The notes: generated from the sequence alone by a model not told the origin. A stretch of 64,000 nucleotides of DNA from Theobroma cacao (GCF_000208745.1 NC_030854.1:30922586-30986585); one strand, 5' to 3'; positions 24,055 to 36,500 are shown, counted from the first letter of the stretch. Program-made: numbers and translations.

Positions 24055-26980
24055 AATTGTGCGACTTGTGATAAGACACGGTGGTTAGTGGGTGGATGGT
24101 ATTTACAAGGGTGGTGAGTCACGAATGCGAGGGGTTATGAGTGATTTGTCGTTTGTGGGCTTGATTAAGTTGGTTGAAGATGTTGTTAGGTTAAACTCAG
24201 AAATTGACGAAATTGAGTTATATGCATTGATCAGTACACCCAAAGAGCTATCACTGCCAATTATCAAGGACGATGAGGATGTTGCATTAATTCTGCTAGA
24301 ACAGAGGAATGTTTCGGCTGTGTATGTCAACATTAAGGGACGCCAAACAAATGTTATGTCACATGAAGAAGTTGGATAACATGGTAATCATCTCAATCAA
24401 AATGAGATTTACAATGCTTCACATATACCACAGCATTAAGTCCGTAACCCACAACAATGGCAATTGAGGTATGCACAAGAGTTTGTGCAGCCCGATAGAC
24501 AAACAACATTCATAAAAAAATTAGATGCACAATTTCGAACAGGATGTGCATCAAACCAATTACTTACTTCTGTCGAACAAATGCAACGATCAGGTGAAAT
24601 GTAAAGTGTGTAATGCCATTGTCAAATGAGAATACGACACTTGAGGAGAACAATGTGAGGTTAGAGGGTGACACTGCGATGCTGAAGGATAATACTACAT
24701 TTGATGAGGGAAATGAGGATTTGTTCACTGTCGGTGAAGATAGATTTGATGACACTTCAAATTATGGGCTTGAACAATGGCAAGATGACAGTTCAGACGA
24801 TGACTGCCTTTATGATAGTGACATTCCAATTTGCAATAATGTTGAAAGCGAAATGGAACCTATTGGAGGTGTTGATGTACGAGATGTTCAGTGTGATGAC
24901 CCCATATACAATAACCCAATCGCTGGTGAGAACGAGATTCGTTCCCCTGATACATTGCTCTATGATAGTGATCAGGAAAGGGGAAATGCAGGGATATCTC
25001 GTACATGGGTTATTGTAGGTGCAGAAAGGTTCTCCTTTCAAACAATTACCACTGAGGAATCGACACATGCCGATGATCGCTTATACAAAGGAATAATGTT
25101 TTTGTCGAAGGCTGAGTTGAAACGAGCTTTGAACATGTTGGTTATAAAAGAGAAGTGTACGGTAAGAGTAAAAAGGTCATGTAAAGGTTGTTATAAGGTT
25201 GGTTGCAAGGACAAGGCATGCAAGTTCAGTATGCGTGCAACGAAGTTACCTGACAAGGAGAATATTGGCAAGTTCGAACATTCCATAAAGAACACACCCG
25301 TATTGTTGATGGTTTGCAAGGGTGATTTCCAACTACGAGTGCGAAGATAATTGGTGAACTTATGTCACACAATGTTCGGGCTGATAGAGTAGCATTAAGA
25401 CCTAAGGACATAATTTGTGAGATAAGGGTTCAATAGGGATTGGAATGCTTGTATGGTAAGGCTTGGCAAGCGAAAGAGTATGCAGAGAGGCTTGTTTTCT
25501 GTCCACCGAAGGAGTCATTTCAACTATTACCTTCGTATTTTTATATGTTGGAACAAGAAAATTTTGGCACAGTGACTACAGTGGCTACTAATGAGGCAAA
25601 AAGATTCAAATATTGTTTCTAGTCATACTGGGCTTGTATTCAGGGGTTTAGAGATGTAATACGTCTTATAGTTGTAATTGATTTGACACATCTAAAAGGC
25701 AGGTTCAAGGGTGTTCTGTTTATCGCTATATGCAAAGATGCGAACGAGTGCGTATATCTAGTTGCGTTTGGCATCGGCCACGTTAAGGACGAAGACTTGT
25801 GGACATGGTTTTTTAGCAAGCTACGTGATGCGGTTGGTTGTCCTGAAAACACTATGTTCATTTTTGATCAACATCTCGACATTAAGAAAGAAATCCAAAA
25901 TACATACCCAAAAGAGCACTATGGTTTATGTGGTTACCACTTGAAAAAAACTTTAAAAACAAGTTCAAGCTTGACGACATTTGTATGATTTTCACCCTTG
26001 CTCGAGATTGTTATAAGGTTTTCGATTTCAATAGACATATGAACTAGTTCAAGCATATTCATGCGGGAGCCCACGTTGACCTGATGAGAATAGGGCCTGA
26101 AAGATGGACACGCGCATGTTCACTAGCAAGGCGATACCAAATGTTGACATCCAACATAGCGGAATATGTTAATTCATGCTTGAAGCATGTAAGACAAATG
26201 CCAATCATTGTTTTGTTCGAGTTCATTAAAAACATGTTCCAGCATTAGTTCCATGATCGGTACGAGGAGGCCGTCAAGGTGACCATGCCCCTCAGCCCTT
26301 AGGTTGCCAGGCAATTGAGCAAACGGTTCAATGTTGCACATCGCTTTGTAGTTAAGCCTATCAATCGAGTGGAGTTCGAAGTTAAAGATGGAAAGATGAA
26401 TGGACTTGTAAACCTGTCCAGGAATGTGTGCTCATGTTGTGAGTTTCAAACAGATTTACTGCCATGCAGCCATGCCATTGGAGCAATAAGGTTAGAATAT
26501 ATTTATTTCTTATTTGAACCATAATTGACATAGCATTTACATTGTGCTTAAATATTAAGTTTATTGTATTTTTCAGTAAATGCAAACATGAAGCCATTGA
26601 ATTCTGCGCTGACTACTACAAGACAACTGTTTTGGTGGAGGGTTATTCAAGATCCATTAGGCCTGTAGGGCATCCTAGTGAGTGAGACTTCCCCCCTCAC
26701 GTGAAACAAATTGTCGTCTTGCCACCACCTTGGCGAGGCCAAGTGGGAAGACCTAGGAGGAGAAAGATTCCATTAACTGATAAAGGCAGTCGATCACGTA
26801 GATGTTCGCAATGCAAGAGGTACAGGCATCACAGACAGAATTGCCTATCCCTATTTGTAGTTCCATCCACAAATCCGGCACCATCTCCAAGTCAATCGGT
26901 GCCTCCACGAGTGCGCTGACCCAAAACATGTTCAAGTTGCAGGCAAACCGGTCACACACGTAACAACTGTCTAATACAAA
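24055..26980 (+). pseudogene. mudrA-like: MULE-2 mudrA-type transposase, broken but recognisable throughout
   Basis: This Mutator transposase remnant keeps almost the whole domain order. The PB1-like N-terminus (24092-24379) has a stop just upstream at GG*WVDGIYKG. An acidic linker and MuDR DNA-binding domain follow (24613-25350, with VKRSCKGCYKVGCKDKACKF). The DDE core has an Asp in VIDLTHLKG (25680-25682) and another in FIFDQHL (25866-25868), with a probable Glu in NIAEYVNS (26162-26164). A SWIM zinc finger (26429-26473) and a CX2CX4HX4C zinc knuckle (26803-26844) follow. An intron-like gap separates SWIM from the C-terminus, as in MULE-1. Stops and frameshifts occur near 24600, 25350, 25623, 25985 and 26246, so it cannot produce a full-length enzyme. 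Confidence 0.87.
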
Positions 26981-27089
26981 GGACAATGTCTGAAAATGTA
27001 GGGTGTGTTGTGGATGAAGACAGCTTGTCCGCCTAACTAAATGTGTAACCCATGTGCAATACCTTTCTCACATACATTCATTCACAATT

Positions 27090-27620
27090 TCCTTTGGTAT
27101 TATCAGAGTCTTCGGCCCACTCACATAGGTTTATCTCTTAATATTAGTAGTCATTCCATGCTTATTGTTCCTTCATAAGATTTGTGTGGCCACTTGTACT
27201 TGATGTTTTAATTGTAGTTGAGTTGGTTTTGCTTTATAGAGTTGTCTGCTCGGTCCTTCTATAAGCCACTTTTAGTTACGAACTTTGTTGTCAAACATTT
27301 CAGGCAACTAAGCCTGTCAAGGCCTTTGTATGATCAAGATCGTGTTAAAGTATTATTCTCCTTATCCTTCTATTCTTACTATTTCTATGTATAGTCACTT
27401 ATTTGTTTAAAAGTGTTATATATCATCAAAGTGGTTGAAATTTCTTATATGTTGTTTCTATTACCAGGATTTTTAAGTGAAAAAGGCCTTGAAAAGGGTG
27501 AAGGTGCGACTTACCCACATGGCTTATGCAAAAACTTGCAAAATCGTTAGCATATCCAGAATGCCAATAAGCCAGTTAACGTGAGTTTTTGCATACGCCA
27601 TGTGGGTAAGTCGCACCTGA
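27090..27620 (+). other. Sequence foreign to the MULE, possibly a captured gene fragment
   Basis: This stretch replaces the Ulp1 part present in MULE-1 and has no match there. It contains exon-like pieces with splice signals. One runs from TTTCAG at about 27303 to GTATTATTC. A second starts after TTACCAG near 27468 and, read in one frame, gives FLSEKGLEKGEGATYPHGLC. I do not recognise the product, and the phases of the two pieces do not clearly join. Gene-fragment capture is common in MULEs, but here it is only a suggestion. Confidence 0.3.
27503..27617. repeat. 34-bp near-perfect inverted repeat with a 47-bp loop
   Basis: The left arm 27503-27536 (GGTGCGACTTACCCACATGG...) and right arm 27584-27617 are reverse complements with a single mismatch (T against G at arm position 22). 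Everything around it is much more degenerate, so the hairpin is younger than the element. It lies at the junction where MULE-2 lost the Ulp1 region. Confidence 0.9.
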
Positions 27621-27639
27621 GGAGGACAAAACGTCGACT

Positions 27640-29254
27640 CCTTCAACTGCAATCATAGAAATTACTGTGTTACTCCACAAACATATGCAGAAATGTTGAA
27701 CACAAAACGTTACAACTAATCTTACCGACGGCTCGTTAGCAGTCTGCGTCTGAGGAGGGCCTATCGGTGGTTGAAGAGCTGTCGTCGCATGGTCAAACTG
27801 CAAACACAGGTATGTTAATCGATAATCACATATGAAATTATTGAACACAAACTGTTACAATCGTCCTTACCAGCTGTTCACTGCCATTGCCATGCTCGTC
27901 CCCTTCCTCCATCAACTCAGGGGTCGACAGCTCATCCACTAAAGCAGCAGCTATGGGCCTCCACTTGATGCCACCAGTAGCTTTATTCTCTTTTAATTTT
28001 CTCCTATTTTCTCGAGCACCTAAGTCCCAATCTAGCCGATCCTCCAAGTGCCTTATTGGCATGTACTGGTGGCCCTCAGATAACGGGACATCAATGTCCA
28101 CATAATACTCCTGGGTGGCCTTATCTAGGGTGAGCTCTAAGGTCTCGACTGCCCACAACTACAAAATAAGGATTGTGATTAAATTAGACCAAATAAAAGT
28201 ATTATACAAATGCACAGTAGAAAATAGTAACTGTTCACTCACCAGCTCAGATGACTCCAACTTCTCAACTGTTTTGTAAAAGTATTTCAGCTTCTGATTG
28301 CATTGCCATCTGCACATACGTGGGTAAACGTCATTCGAAGTAGAGGGGGCAATTGTTTTTTGGAAGGTCGAAATTGACTCCATTGCCCAGAACTGCAAGT
28401 CAAATGTAACATTATCAGACCGTATATGATAAACAAGGGCAACCATAAATTTTTATGTCAAAACGAAACAGATAAATGTTTAGTGACTGTACCTGTATCA
28501 CCCATAGGAATCCGTAAATGTTGTACCGTAAACAAGTAGCCTTCTGTGACTTTGAGTCAAGCACTTTGAACCCCTTCAAAAAGTAGTCATCGGTCAGCCT
28601 CTAAACATAGTGACCCCATGGGAAGGTATTCCAAGCGTCGATGTCCTCCACCAATGACAATAGCCAAGGTGTCACCCATCTACGGTAGTCTTGACCAAAT
28701 AAAATATTATTCGCGATCAAGACAAGTGCCATCTTGGTCTTGTCGCCTGGTCGTTGAAAGTTGCCTCCGTGGAAAGTATCAAGCAACTCCTGCAGCTTAA
28801 TACTTACCTGCCCGTTCCAGTATTTGTCATGAATTCTATTCGCAACAACCTTTTATAGTCGTATGAACACATCGAGCATTGGACCAAACTTCAGTTCGGT
28901 GATAAGGCAGAACTCCTACTTTTATATCTGCCCCTTGGTCTTGCCAATGGCAAACCATAGCTTGTGCTCCATTGCCTCTCTCTCATTGATTCGACGAATC
29001 ATGATGTTATGCAGGAGACCAGTGCTAAAGTAGCCTTGTGGATATACGTCCAGCGGCATTTTGAAACATGTACGCTTCACTGTATCGTACTTCCCTTTCT
29101 CTTGGATAATCTTGTTGATGTAATGCAGCTGCGACCACTTACAATGGGTGTTGATTTTGACATTGAACACCCACTTCTCCCTTGGGACAATAAGCAAACC
29201 ATCAAGATCCTCATACTGTCTGGACTGCACCTGCAAAACATGGCACACATGCAC
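27640..29254 (-). pseudogene. MULE-2 DUF1985 gene, broken and lacking the protease part
   Basis: This is the equivalent of the MULE-1 DUF1985/Ulp1 gene. The piece 29254-28922 gives WVFNVKINTHCKWSQLHYIN and HKLWFAIGKTKGQI. The piece 28786-28601 gives the NFQRPGDKTKMALVL region. The pieces 28446-28159 and 28158-27838 give the downstream linker (for example WDLGARENRRKLKENKATGG). Stops separate these pieces. The Ulp1-like end and the 81-bp repeats of MULE-1 are absent, replaced by the foreign stretch at 27090-27620. Confidence 0.65.
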
Positions 29255-29284
29255 GAATCAGTTAAACCATAATGTGAAAACAAG

Positions 29285-29750
29285 GTATACTGAAAAAAGA
29301 AATAAATGTTGTAACACGCCATGCATATCAAGTAAAATGTTGTAACACGCCATGCATATCAAGTAAAATATTGTAACACACCATGCATATCAAGTCAAAT
29401 GTCGTGACACACCATGCATTAGTGTCGTGACACGTCAATCACCGTAATTATTGACTCGTTACACCAACAGCCGTGACACGTTAAAAACCTAAAAAACTAG
29501 TTTACCCACAACATGCTAGGAACACCTGTGCCACGCCAAAAACCCATAAATCCAATTAACCCATGACACGCTAGGAACAACTGTGACACGCTAAAAACAA
29601 AAAAAAACTAGTTAACCAACACCAAGCTAGGAACAACCGTAACACGTTAAAAATCCAAAAAACCAGTTAACCCACAACAAGTTAGGAACAACCGTAACAT
29701 GCTAAAAATCCAAAAAACCAATTAACCTACAACGCACCATATGTAGACGC
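29285..29750. repeat. MULE-2 right-hand inverted subterminal array
   Basis: It starts with clean units TTGTAACACGCCATGCATAT at 31-bp spacing. These are the reverse complement of the left array at 23480-23980. They grade into CGTGACACGCTAAAAAC / AACCCACAACACGCTAGGAAC units of about 55 bp. Confidence 0.8.
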
Positions 29751-29879
29751 GACCCCCTTCAACATTTTGGTACAACCATAAAACCAGGAAGAAAACAATT
29801 TAATTAAAGCGTAACAATTGCAAAAAAAAAAAAAAAACACCAAACAACCCAGCAAACCAACAAAAATTCAACAGTTATC

Positions 29880-30590
29880 GTGTCAAACATGTTCTGACCA
29901 TGGCGTGTCCCACGCTCTAAATGTTATCGTGTCACACCTGTCCCACATATTCTCACCGTGTCGTGTCACAGATTCCCTCCATGGCGTGTCATAGATTCCC
30001 TCTATGGCTTGTCACATACTCTAAACCCTGCCATGTCACACACGTGTCAAATATTATCACTGCGTCGTTTCACACATTCTGACCCTGCCATGTCACACGT
30101 TCTGACCATGGCGTGTCTCACACTCTAAACATTGCCGTGTCACACCTGTCCCACATATTCTCACAGTGCCGTGTCATAGATTCCCTTTATGACGTGTCAC
30201 ACACTCTAAACCCTGTCGTGTCTCACCCGTGTCAAATATTATCACCGTGCCGTTTCACACACTATGACCCTGCCTTGTCACACTCGTGTCAAACATTATC
30301 ATTGTGTCATTTTACACATTATGACCTTACCGTGTCACACGTTCTAACCATGGCATGTCCCACAATTTAAACACTGTCGTGTCACACCCGTCCCACATAT
30401 TCTCACCGTGCCGTGTCATAGATTCTTTCCATGGCGTGTCACACACTCTAAACCCTGTCATGTCACACCCGTCTCACATATTCTCACCATGACGTGTCAC
30501 ACATTCCCACCATGCTGTGTCACACATTCCCACCATTCCGTTTCACAAACTCTAAAACCTTGCCGTCACACAGACCATATGGCCTGCTGT
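29880..30590. repeat. MULE-2 right subterminal array of GTGTCAC units
   Basis: Tandem units of about 24-30 bp, such as CCGTGTCACACATTCTGACC and CATGGCGTGTCACACACTCT, equivalent to 21300-22000 in MULE-1. The reading frames over it are repeat artefacts. Confidence 0.85.
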
Positions 30591-30995
30591 AGCACGACCA
30601 TTTCCTGCTTCAGATTCACATCTTTCTCCTTTTGATTCACCACCATATCAGGGATTTCTGCTTTCACATCATTCTCGAAGCTTTTGATTCATCACGATCG
30701 GTTCCTTGTTCGATTTAATATCACCCTTCGTATTATCTGAATGCCATGTCTGAAATATCTGAAAAACTATTATTTTGTTTTACAAAAGCTTCTGGAGAAA
30801 ATATTGGATGTTTTGCATAAAAGTAGATATTCCAAAATTCTTCGCATATTTATTTTTTAATTTTCTTCCTGTTTTAGAGTGCACGTCACCGAAACTATCT
30901 CATTAAGGGTATTATTGTTCTAAAAATTTTTTTAGTGATTAAAAATAATTAAATTTATCTAAAAAGTTATTTTTAAAATATTTTATTTTCAAAGA

Positions 30996-32334
30996 CAAAA
31001 GAAAAAATTCCTCTTTCTATACTCTATTTTCTATGTGAAGTGCCTTCGATAGCGCGTGCCCCACTACGTTTTTTTTTCTCAAGTTGTACGATTTAGCATT
31101 AAATATGAATGATGCTTTTCATTTTCTGATGATGACGACATGAATGAACGAGCCAAGACTATTCAAAGACAAAATCGAACAGATACAAACGAAGGAAAAA
31201 TGGCAAAAGTAGTAGGGTTAGGAATGTATAAAGACAAACAAATTAGGTTCATCAGATTATTAAATCAATAATCTCTTTACTGTTTAAACGTCATTTTATA
31301 GAAATAATCAACAATTCAAGTGAATAGCCTTTTCTTAAAAACAAAACTAATTTAAAAACTAATTTAAAGTCATGATTATGCTTTCATTATTCTACATTTA
31401 AATTTCTTTTATAAAAATATGAATTATAGTTTCTTTTTTTTTTATTTTATGACTAATGTAAACTACTCTTATTTTTTTCTATATGTAAGTACATATACGT
31501 GTATGCAATAAAAAGAAAGAGTTAATTATCATTGAAAACTAAGATGGGATTTTTTTTACTAGCTTTGATTATTTTACGTTAAGATGATTAAGTCAAAGTA
31601 GAATTCCTTAATTTGGTTTAATTTCAACTTTCTCATTTATGATGAAATTGATATATGATTGTCAAGTTTAATTTTAAAGACAATTAATCAACTAAATATC
31701 AAAGAACTTGCTAGATGAAGGAAAGAGCTGAGATATGAATCCTCAATTAAAAGTTCAATAACTAAACTACTGGATTGCCTCAGTCCCATTAGCCAACTTG
31801 ACATCTTCAATATATATTCAATATATGTTCCTGCAGTCCTATTAGCTTAGGATGTAGGCAACAGCACCTTCCTCGAATGAAACAAGATTCTTCCTTATTT
31901 AATGAGTCTCTGATTAAGCCCTGATGATCAGAATAAACCAATATTAGTCTCTCAACCACCGTTGATGTGACCAAGTTTTGATGAGACATCTCAACTAATT
32001 TTTCATAATACAGACAAAAATAGATATTATTTTACAGTGTCTTTATTACTCCAAGAATCCAATCAACACGTCCAATGCTGGCGGATGCAACCCATATAAA
32101 AAAACCATTGCTATAGCCTATAGCCGTTCACTGCCTTGGTCTTCTAACTACAGCAAAATTATTTAATCTTCCTTTTCTCTTCTTCTACTTTCATATATAG
32201 TTTTCCCGGAGTCACTATCCCCGCGGCAGTGATCCGAAAGTGTGATTTGGTTTGCTAATAAAAAAATTCCAAAAAGAAAAGAATTTAAAAAATTAAAATA
32301 TTTTTTAATCTTTTAAAGATAATATCTAAAAAAT
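30996..32334. other. Non-coding stretch right of MULE-2
   Basis: AT-rich, no credible gene. The part 31130-31290 is a diverged copy of 37490-37608 plus 38102-38150 and represents the state before a MITE inserted there. Confidence 0.6.
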
Positions 32335-32815
32335 TCTCTAAATAATTTAAAAAAATTTGAATAAGTCTCTATTCTTTTACTGGGTTCAATTAAATCTATG
32401 TATTTTTATTTTAAATTAAATTAGTTTTTATATTTTTATTTTGAATCAAATAAATTTTTATGATTAATAGTTAACTTAGTTAAAATATCACATTTTATTA
32501 TATTTTATGTGATGTTATTATATTTTATGTGATGTTAACGTAACATAGTAATATGTCATTATGGATGATGGTATCACGTACTAATGTGACATGATTACAT
32601 TATTATGAAGTATTTTTTACTTTTCACATTAACGTCGCATTAACGTTACATATATATAAAATGACAAATAGTATTTTAACTAATAATAATTAGTTAATCA
32701 TTATTCATAAAAACTTATTAAAATCAAAATAAAAATAAAAAAATTAATTAAACATAATAAAATGATAAAAGTTTATTTAATTTTTTTAAAATAATTTAAA
32801 AGATTTTTGAACATT
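32335..32815. mobile_element. Foldback element / MITE candidate of about 480 bp
   Basis: The two halves are imperfect reverse complements. The left half reads TTTTTATGATTAATAGTTAA (near 32455) and the right half, inverted, reads TTTTTATGAATAATGATTAA. Matching GTTAACGTAAC / GTTACGTTAATG pairs lie closer to the centre. The arms are about 200 bp, around a non-palindromic centre near 32560-32620. No target duplication could be fixed. Confidence 0.55.
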
Positions 32816-33780
32816 ATGCTTTTTTTTATTATCATGTGGTGAAATAATTCACGTAAATATAACAGTTCTTAAGATTTGATAGTGTTACCTGTTAGGTGAG
32901 AGGTCAATTTTTTTGTTAACTGTTCGGTGAGCGGTCAATTATTTTGTTAACTGTTGAATGATCAAAATAATAACATTTATAAATAATGGTGATAAAAACC
33001 TTATTATTAAAATGGAGCGATCAAAAGAAAAGTTTCGAAGAATTAAATGATAAAACAATAACTTATAATGAAAATGTAAACTTAAGTTTATGAATTACAA
33101 AAATAACTTATAAAGTGATCAAAACCTTCCTTGGTGTTTCGCTGATATGTTTTCTCAACTTAAAATTAATTTGCAAATGCAGAGAGAGAGAGAGCTGAAC
33201 AGGGCAAGGGCTAGCAAAACAGAGTTTAGCAGCATGCACCCACGGTCCACACCTCGAGAGAGATACCAAATCCCATAACTTATATAATTTTAGGTTGTTG
33301 TAAACAATCCAAGATTTCACTAATAAATTGTTTTTCATTTTACTCCAATAATTACAAAAAGAAGGAAAGAAAATACTAGCAAAACAGAGTAGCAATCCTA
33401 ACAGCTCATGATTTTCAAGGAGTTTGGTCCTTAATTCAGAACACACTTATAGAGACCAAAAAATCAGCAGAAGCACATTTTTTTTTTTGGGTTGAAATTA
33501 CTAAGTGGCCTCAAGCTTAACATATGTGCTTATGTTCTCAGTTTTTTTAATCTTGGGTGGAATTAAGCTAATTTTAATTGTGAAACTGCAAATAGAAAAG
33601 TAAGTTTCTCATAAAAAAAATTTACAATTAACCTAATTTCAAGGAAGAGTTATTTGCAATTAATGTATATAACTCTAAAAATATAAGAATTATTTGCGGC
33701 ATCCCTTAGTTGAAAAAGTCCCCAATGTGCCTAATTGATCTTTAAAAAATATGGCACGACCAACTACAAGTAAAGTATTC

Positions 33781-34985
33781 TAATCTTCAGAATTTAAAGA
33801 CTTTGATTGTGGAACGTTGTCACGGTTTAAAATATCGATTTCTACCGGCTAGGTCCAAAGCTTTTTGCAACTCAGTGACCTTAATAAGTCAGAGGTTGAT
33901 ACTTTATCCCTCTTCAATTAAAAGGTGATTTCTTCTTTAGTTTAGTTTTTTTTTTTTTGCCCTGTACGAGTTTTGTTTTTTTTTTTTTTTTTTTTTGTCA
34001 TAGTAGGATACTTTCCCAACTCTTTGTGTATCTTATCTAAGTATAATTTATCTTCCCTCGTTAATACAATCAAATAAATTATGCAGGTGTATTCACTATA
34101 ATAAAATAATTGAGAAAGATTTGGCAGGACAAACTCACTGACTCTGAGGATTCATTTTGTGAACTAAATTTCCTCATAGTGAAACATTGTGGAAGACTTT
34201 TGAGCATATTTCCATTTAATATGATGGAAAGACTTGGTGACCTAAAAGAGCTGCATATATGGAACTGTGACTCATTAGAAGAAATAATTGGAGCTCATGG
34301 TGTCAATTCCAATGAGTCACAATAAATGCTACTCAATCAATCTCGTTTTTATTCCCTAAAGTAACATTCCTGGGACTTTCTACGTCACCCAAATTAAAGT
34401 GTTTCTACTCCAAGATACATACTACAGAATGGCCATCATCAATAGAATTGCAGATGAGTGGATGCAACAAAATAGGTATTTGCTGGCAAGTATCGAAACT
34501 TTAGAGAAGTTCAAAGAGGGAGCCAATTAACTTGACAATTCTATTCAGTAAGCTTGTTTTGGGTCAGTTAGGTATGAACCCTATAGAACATTTAGCTTGC
34601 AACAATGACTTTTCGGTGCACAATATTTTGTGGTTGATTGTGTCATAGTCAATCTGCAGAATTTTGCTTTACTTTTCTTGTCATTCCACTGGTATCTATT
34701 ACGTTAGTATCACGAATTGTAGCTGTTTTCCCTTTGTTTGTTCCCATCCTTTAATTGTTAAATAAAGCAATGGGGAAGCTAAACCTTTTAGATGGTTCAC
34801 TGGGGTTGCAAAGATGACATCAAATCTTTTGCCAATACAAACGCCTTGCTTTTTTTTTTTTTTTTAAGAAAAAACATGTTGATTTTTTAGGATACATTGC
34901 CCAATCTAGATGAATTACTTCTTGAGCAGAATGACATTATGAAGGAGATATGGCTTGGACAAGTTTCAACACAATTTTAGCAAAC
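33781..34985 (+). pseudogene. Inverted remnant of At4g27190-like LRR exons
   Basis: These are plus-strand LRR pieces, opposite in orientation to the rest of the cluster. 33781-33930 reads NLQNLKTLIVERCHGLKYRF. 34110-34325 reads IWQDKL, then LLSIFPFNMMERLGDLKELH, ending in a stop, and parallels exon C3. 34350-34560 reads FLFPKVTFLGLSTSPKLKCF, then CQVSKL and a stop. 34891-34985, after a TTTTAG acceptor, reads DTLPNLDELLLEQNDIMKEI, with a stop about ten codons later. The order of modules is that of the cluster genes, but each is broken and there is no NB-ARC exon nearby. Confidence 0.8.
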
Positions 34986-34990
34986 TAAGA

Positions 34991-36500
34991 GTGCTTGACC
35001 TCAGACACTTTCCTAACGAGCAATTATTGACGAATCCTCATAAATTGTTATGTAGGAGATTAATATTCTTTATAATTAAAAAATCTCTCTGCAAAAATGA
35101 AGGAAAGTAAGGTTGAAATGGACAGAGTGGTTTTTGGTACACATTCATCACCCAAATCCAAATTAACAGAAATAAAAATTTAACACTGTTATCAAATGTT
35201 TTTAAATTAATTTTTAATGAACATAGGGACTGAAGTAAGGACTAAAATTATTGAATTGACATAGCAAAGTGATTTAATTCGAAGTTTGATGGCGATGAAA
35301 CCAGTTTGAATTACTTTCACATGAAAAGTTTTGAGCTTGCAATCAATTTCAATTTTCAACTAGTGGGAATAACCATACCACACAAACTCATAGTCTTTGA
35401 CTTCATGTTTGTCATCCTCTAATGTCTTGAAATGGATTATGCAGAAATAAAAACACCGTGTTGAAAATGAATTGATTCACTTATTTCCAAAATTAAGAGT
35501 GAAATTAAAAATGCTCTATCCACTCTGACACTCCATAATGTCAAATAAAGAAACCACCTTCCCTTTTTGATAAGGAATTAAGAACATGGAACCAAACCGA
35601 GTCAATGTCCAACAGTAAGAAAGCAATAAACTGCAGTGAAATTGGTCTAATGGTTGTTACTACCTGTTTTTCTGAGGATTAAGATTCAAGGTTCAAACCC
35701 ATTGCCTCCCTTGGACTCTTAATATGTACCATAAAAGGGAAATGCAAAACAATACCGGCAAAAGGATTGACTATATTATACGTGAATGAAATGTACGAAG
35801 GATGGGAAACTTAATGATAACCACAAAACAAATTGACAATTCCATCCACCTTGAAGAAGAACTTTTGGGTATATTAAAAGAGGAGAGTCTTAGTAAACTG
35901 ATGGACTTTCCAAATAAAAAAATACATATTTGTAGGCATGATGCACCTGAAAATTCACTACTGAGTTCTTTTTTTTATTTGGCATTAAGTACTAACTGTT
36001 GAAAGTTGATACTAACTGTTGAAAGTTGCATGATGAAATGAAGCAGTTCAAATAGCAGATTAATTAATTTGTAGGAAGTTAAATAACCTTTTGGGTTCCA
36101 AGGACAGTGGCTGCCAACTAGGCAGCTTCAAACTTCACTAGAACAATTCCTTTCCATTTTTTTAGAGAAAATAGAGACCTGCAATGAAAAGGCATCTCAA
36201 ACGTCAGTCTATAAATTGCAATTGCGCCATTTTGAATGAAATAAAGTAGACAAATAAAGAATTATGAAATTAGAACAGGTGATTAATTACCATCTTATTT
36301 CAATTCAAGGAAAATGAGCCTGTGTCACAGGCACCATAACATGCATATTGCCTTATTCCAGCTTGGGCAACTAAAGGGTAACCTCAGTCATTTCAGAATT
36401 TTGGACATTCTGTGATTATAAGGAACAACATATTAAAAGGTAAAGTCAATTAGCTATTGATGAAAGGCACCAAACTACATTTTGCAACAATTTTCATTAT
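34991..36500. other. Non-coding stretch with a tRNA-like SINE candidate
   Basis: No gene is seen. It includes the Pol III promoter-like segment at 35643-35700 (listed separately). Confidence 0.6.
35643..35700 (+). mobile_element. SINE-like segment with A and B boxes
   Basis: TGGTCTAATGG (35643-35653) fits the A-box consensus TRGYNNARNGG. GGTTCAAACCC (35690-35700) fits the B box. The spacing of about 36 bases suits a tRNA-derived SINE rather than a folded tRNA. The 3' end and target duplication were not identified. Confidence 0.4.

Larger units (their letters stand above)
22951..30995. mobile_element. MULE-2: decayed Mutator-like element of about 8 kb
   Basis: This is the second copy of the same family, in the same orientation as MULE-1. 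Its left end shares the GGTGATTTCAGAAATA / CTCATATAAAGTTATCT sequence with MULE-1. Its right end (to about 30995) again has an inverted CCCTTAATGAGATAG-type motif. The coding remnants are better preserved than in MULE-1, but the Ulp1 protease part and the 15.7-16.3 kb array are missing. A foreign stretch with a 34-bp inverted repeat lies at the gap. Its ends are approximate. Confidence 0.75.

Noticed and set aside
29285..30590. CRISPR-like arrays
   Set aside because: Units are tandem and degenerate with no unique spacers, in a plant transposon.
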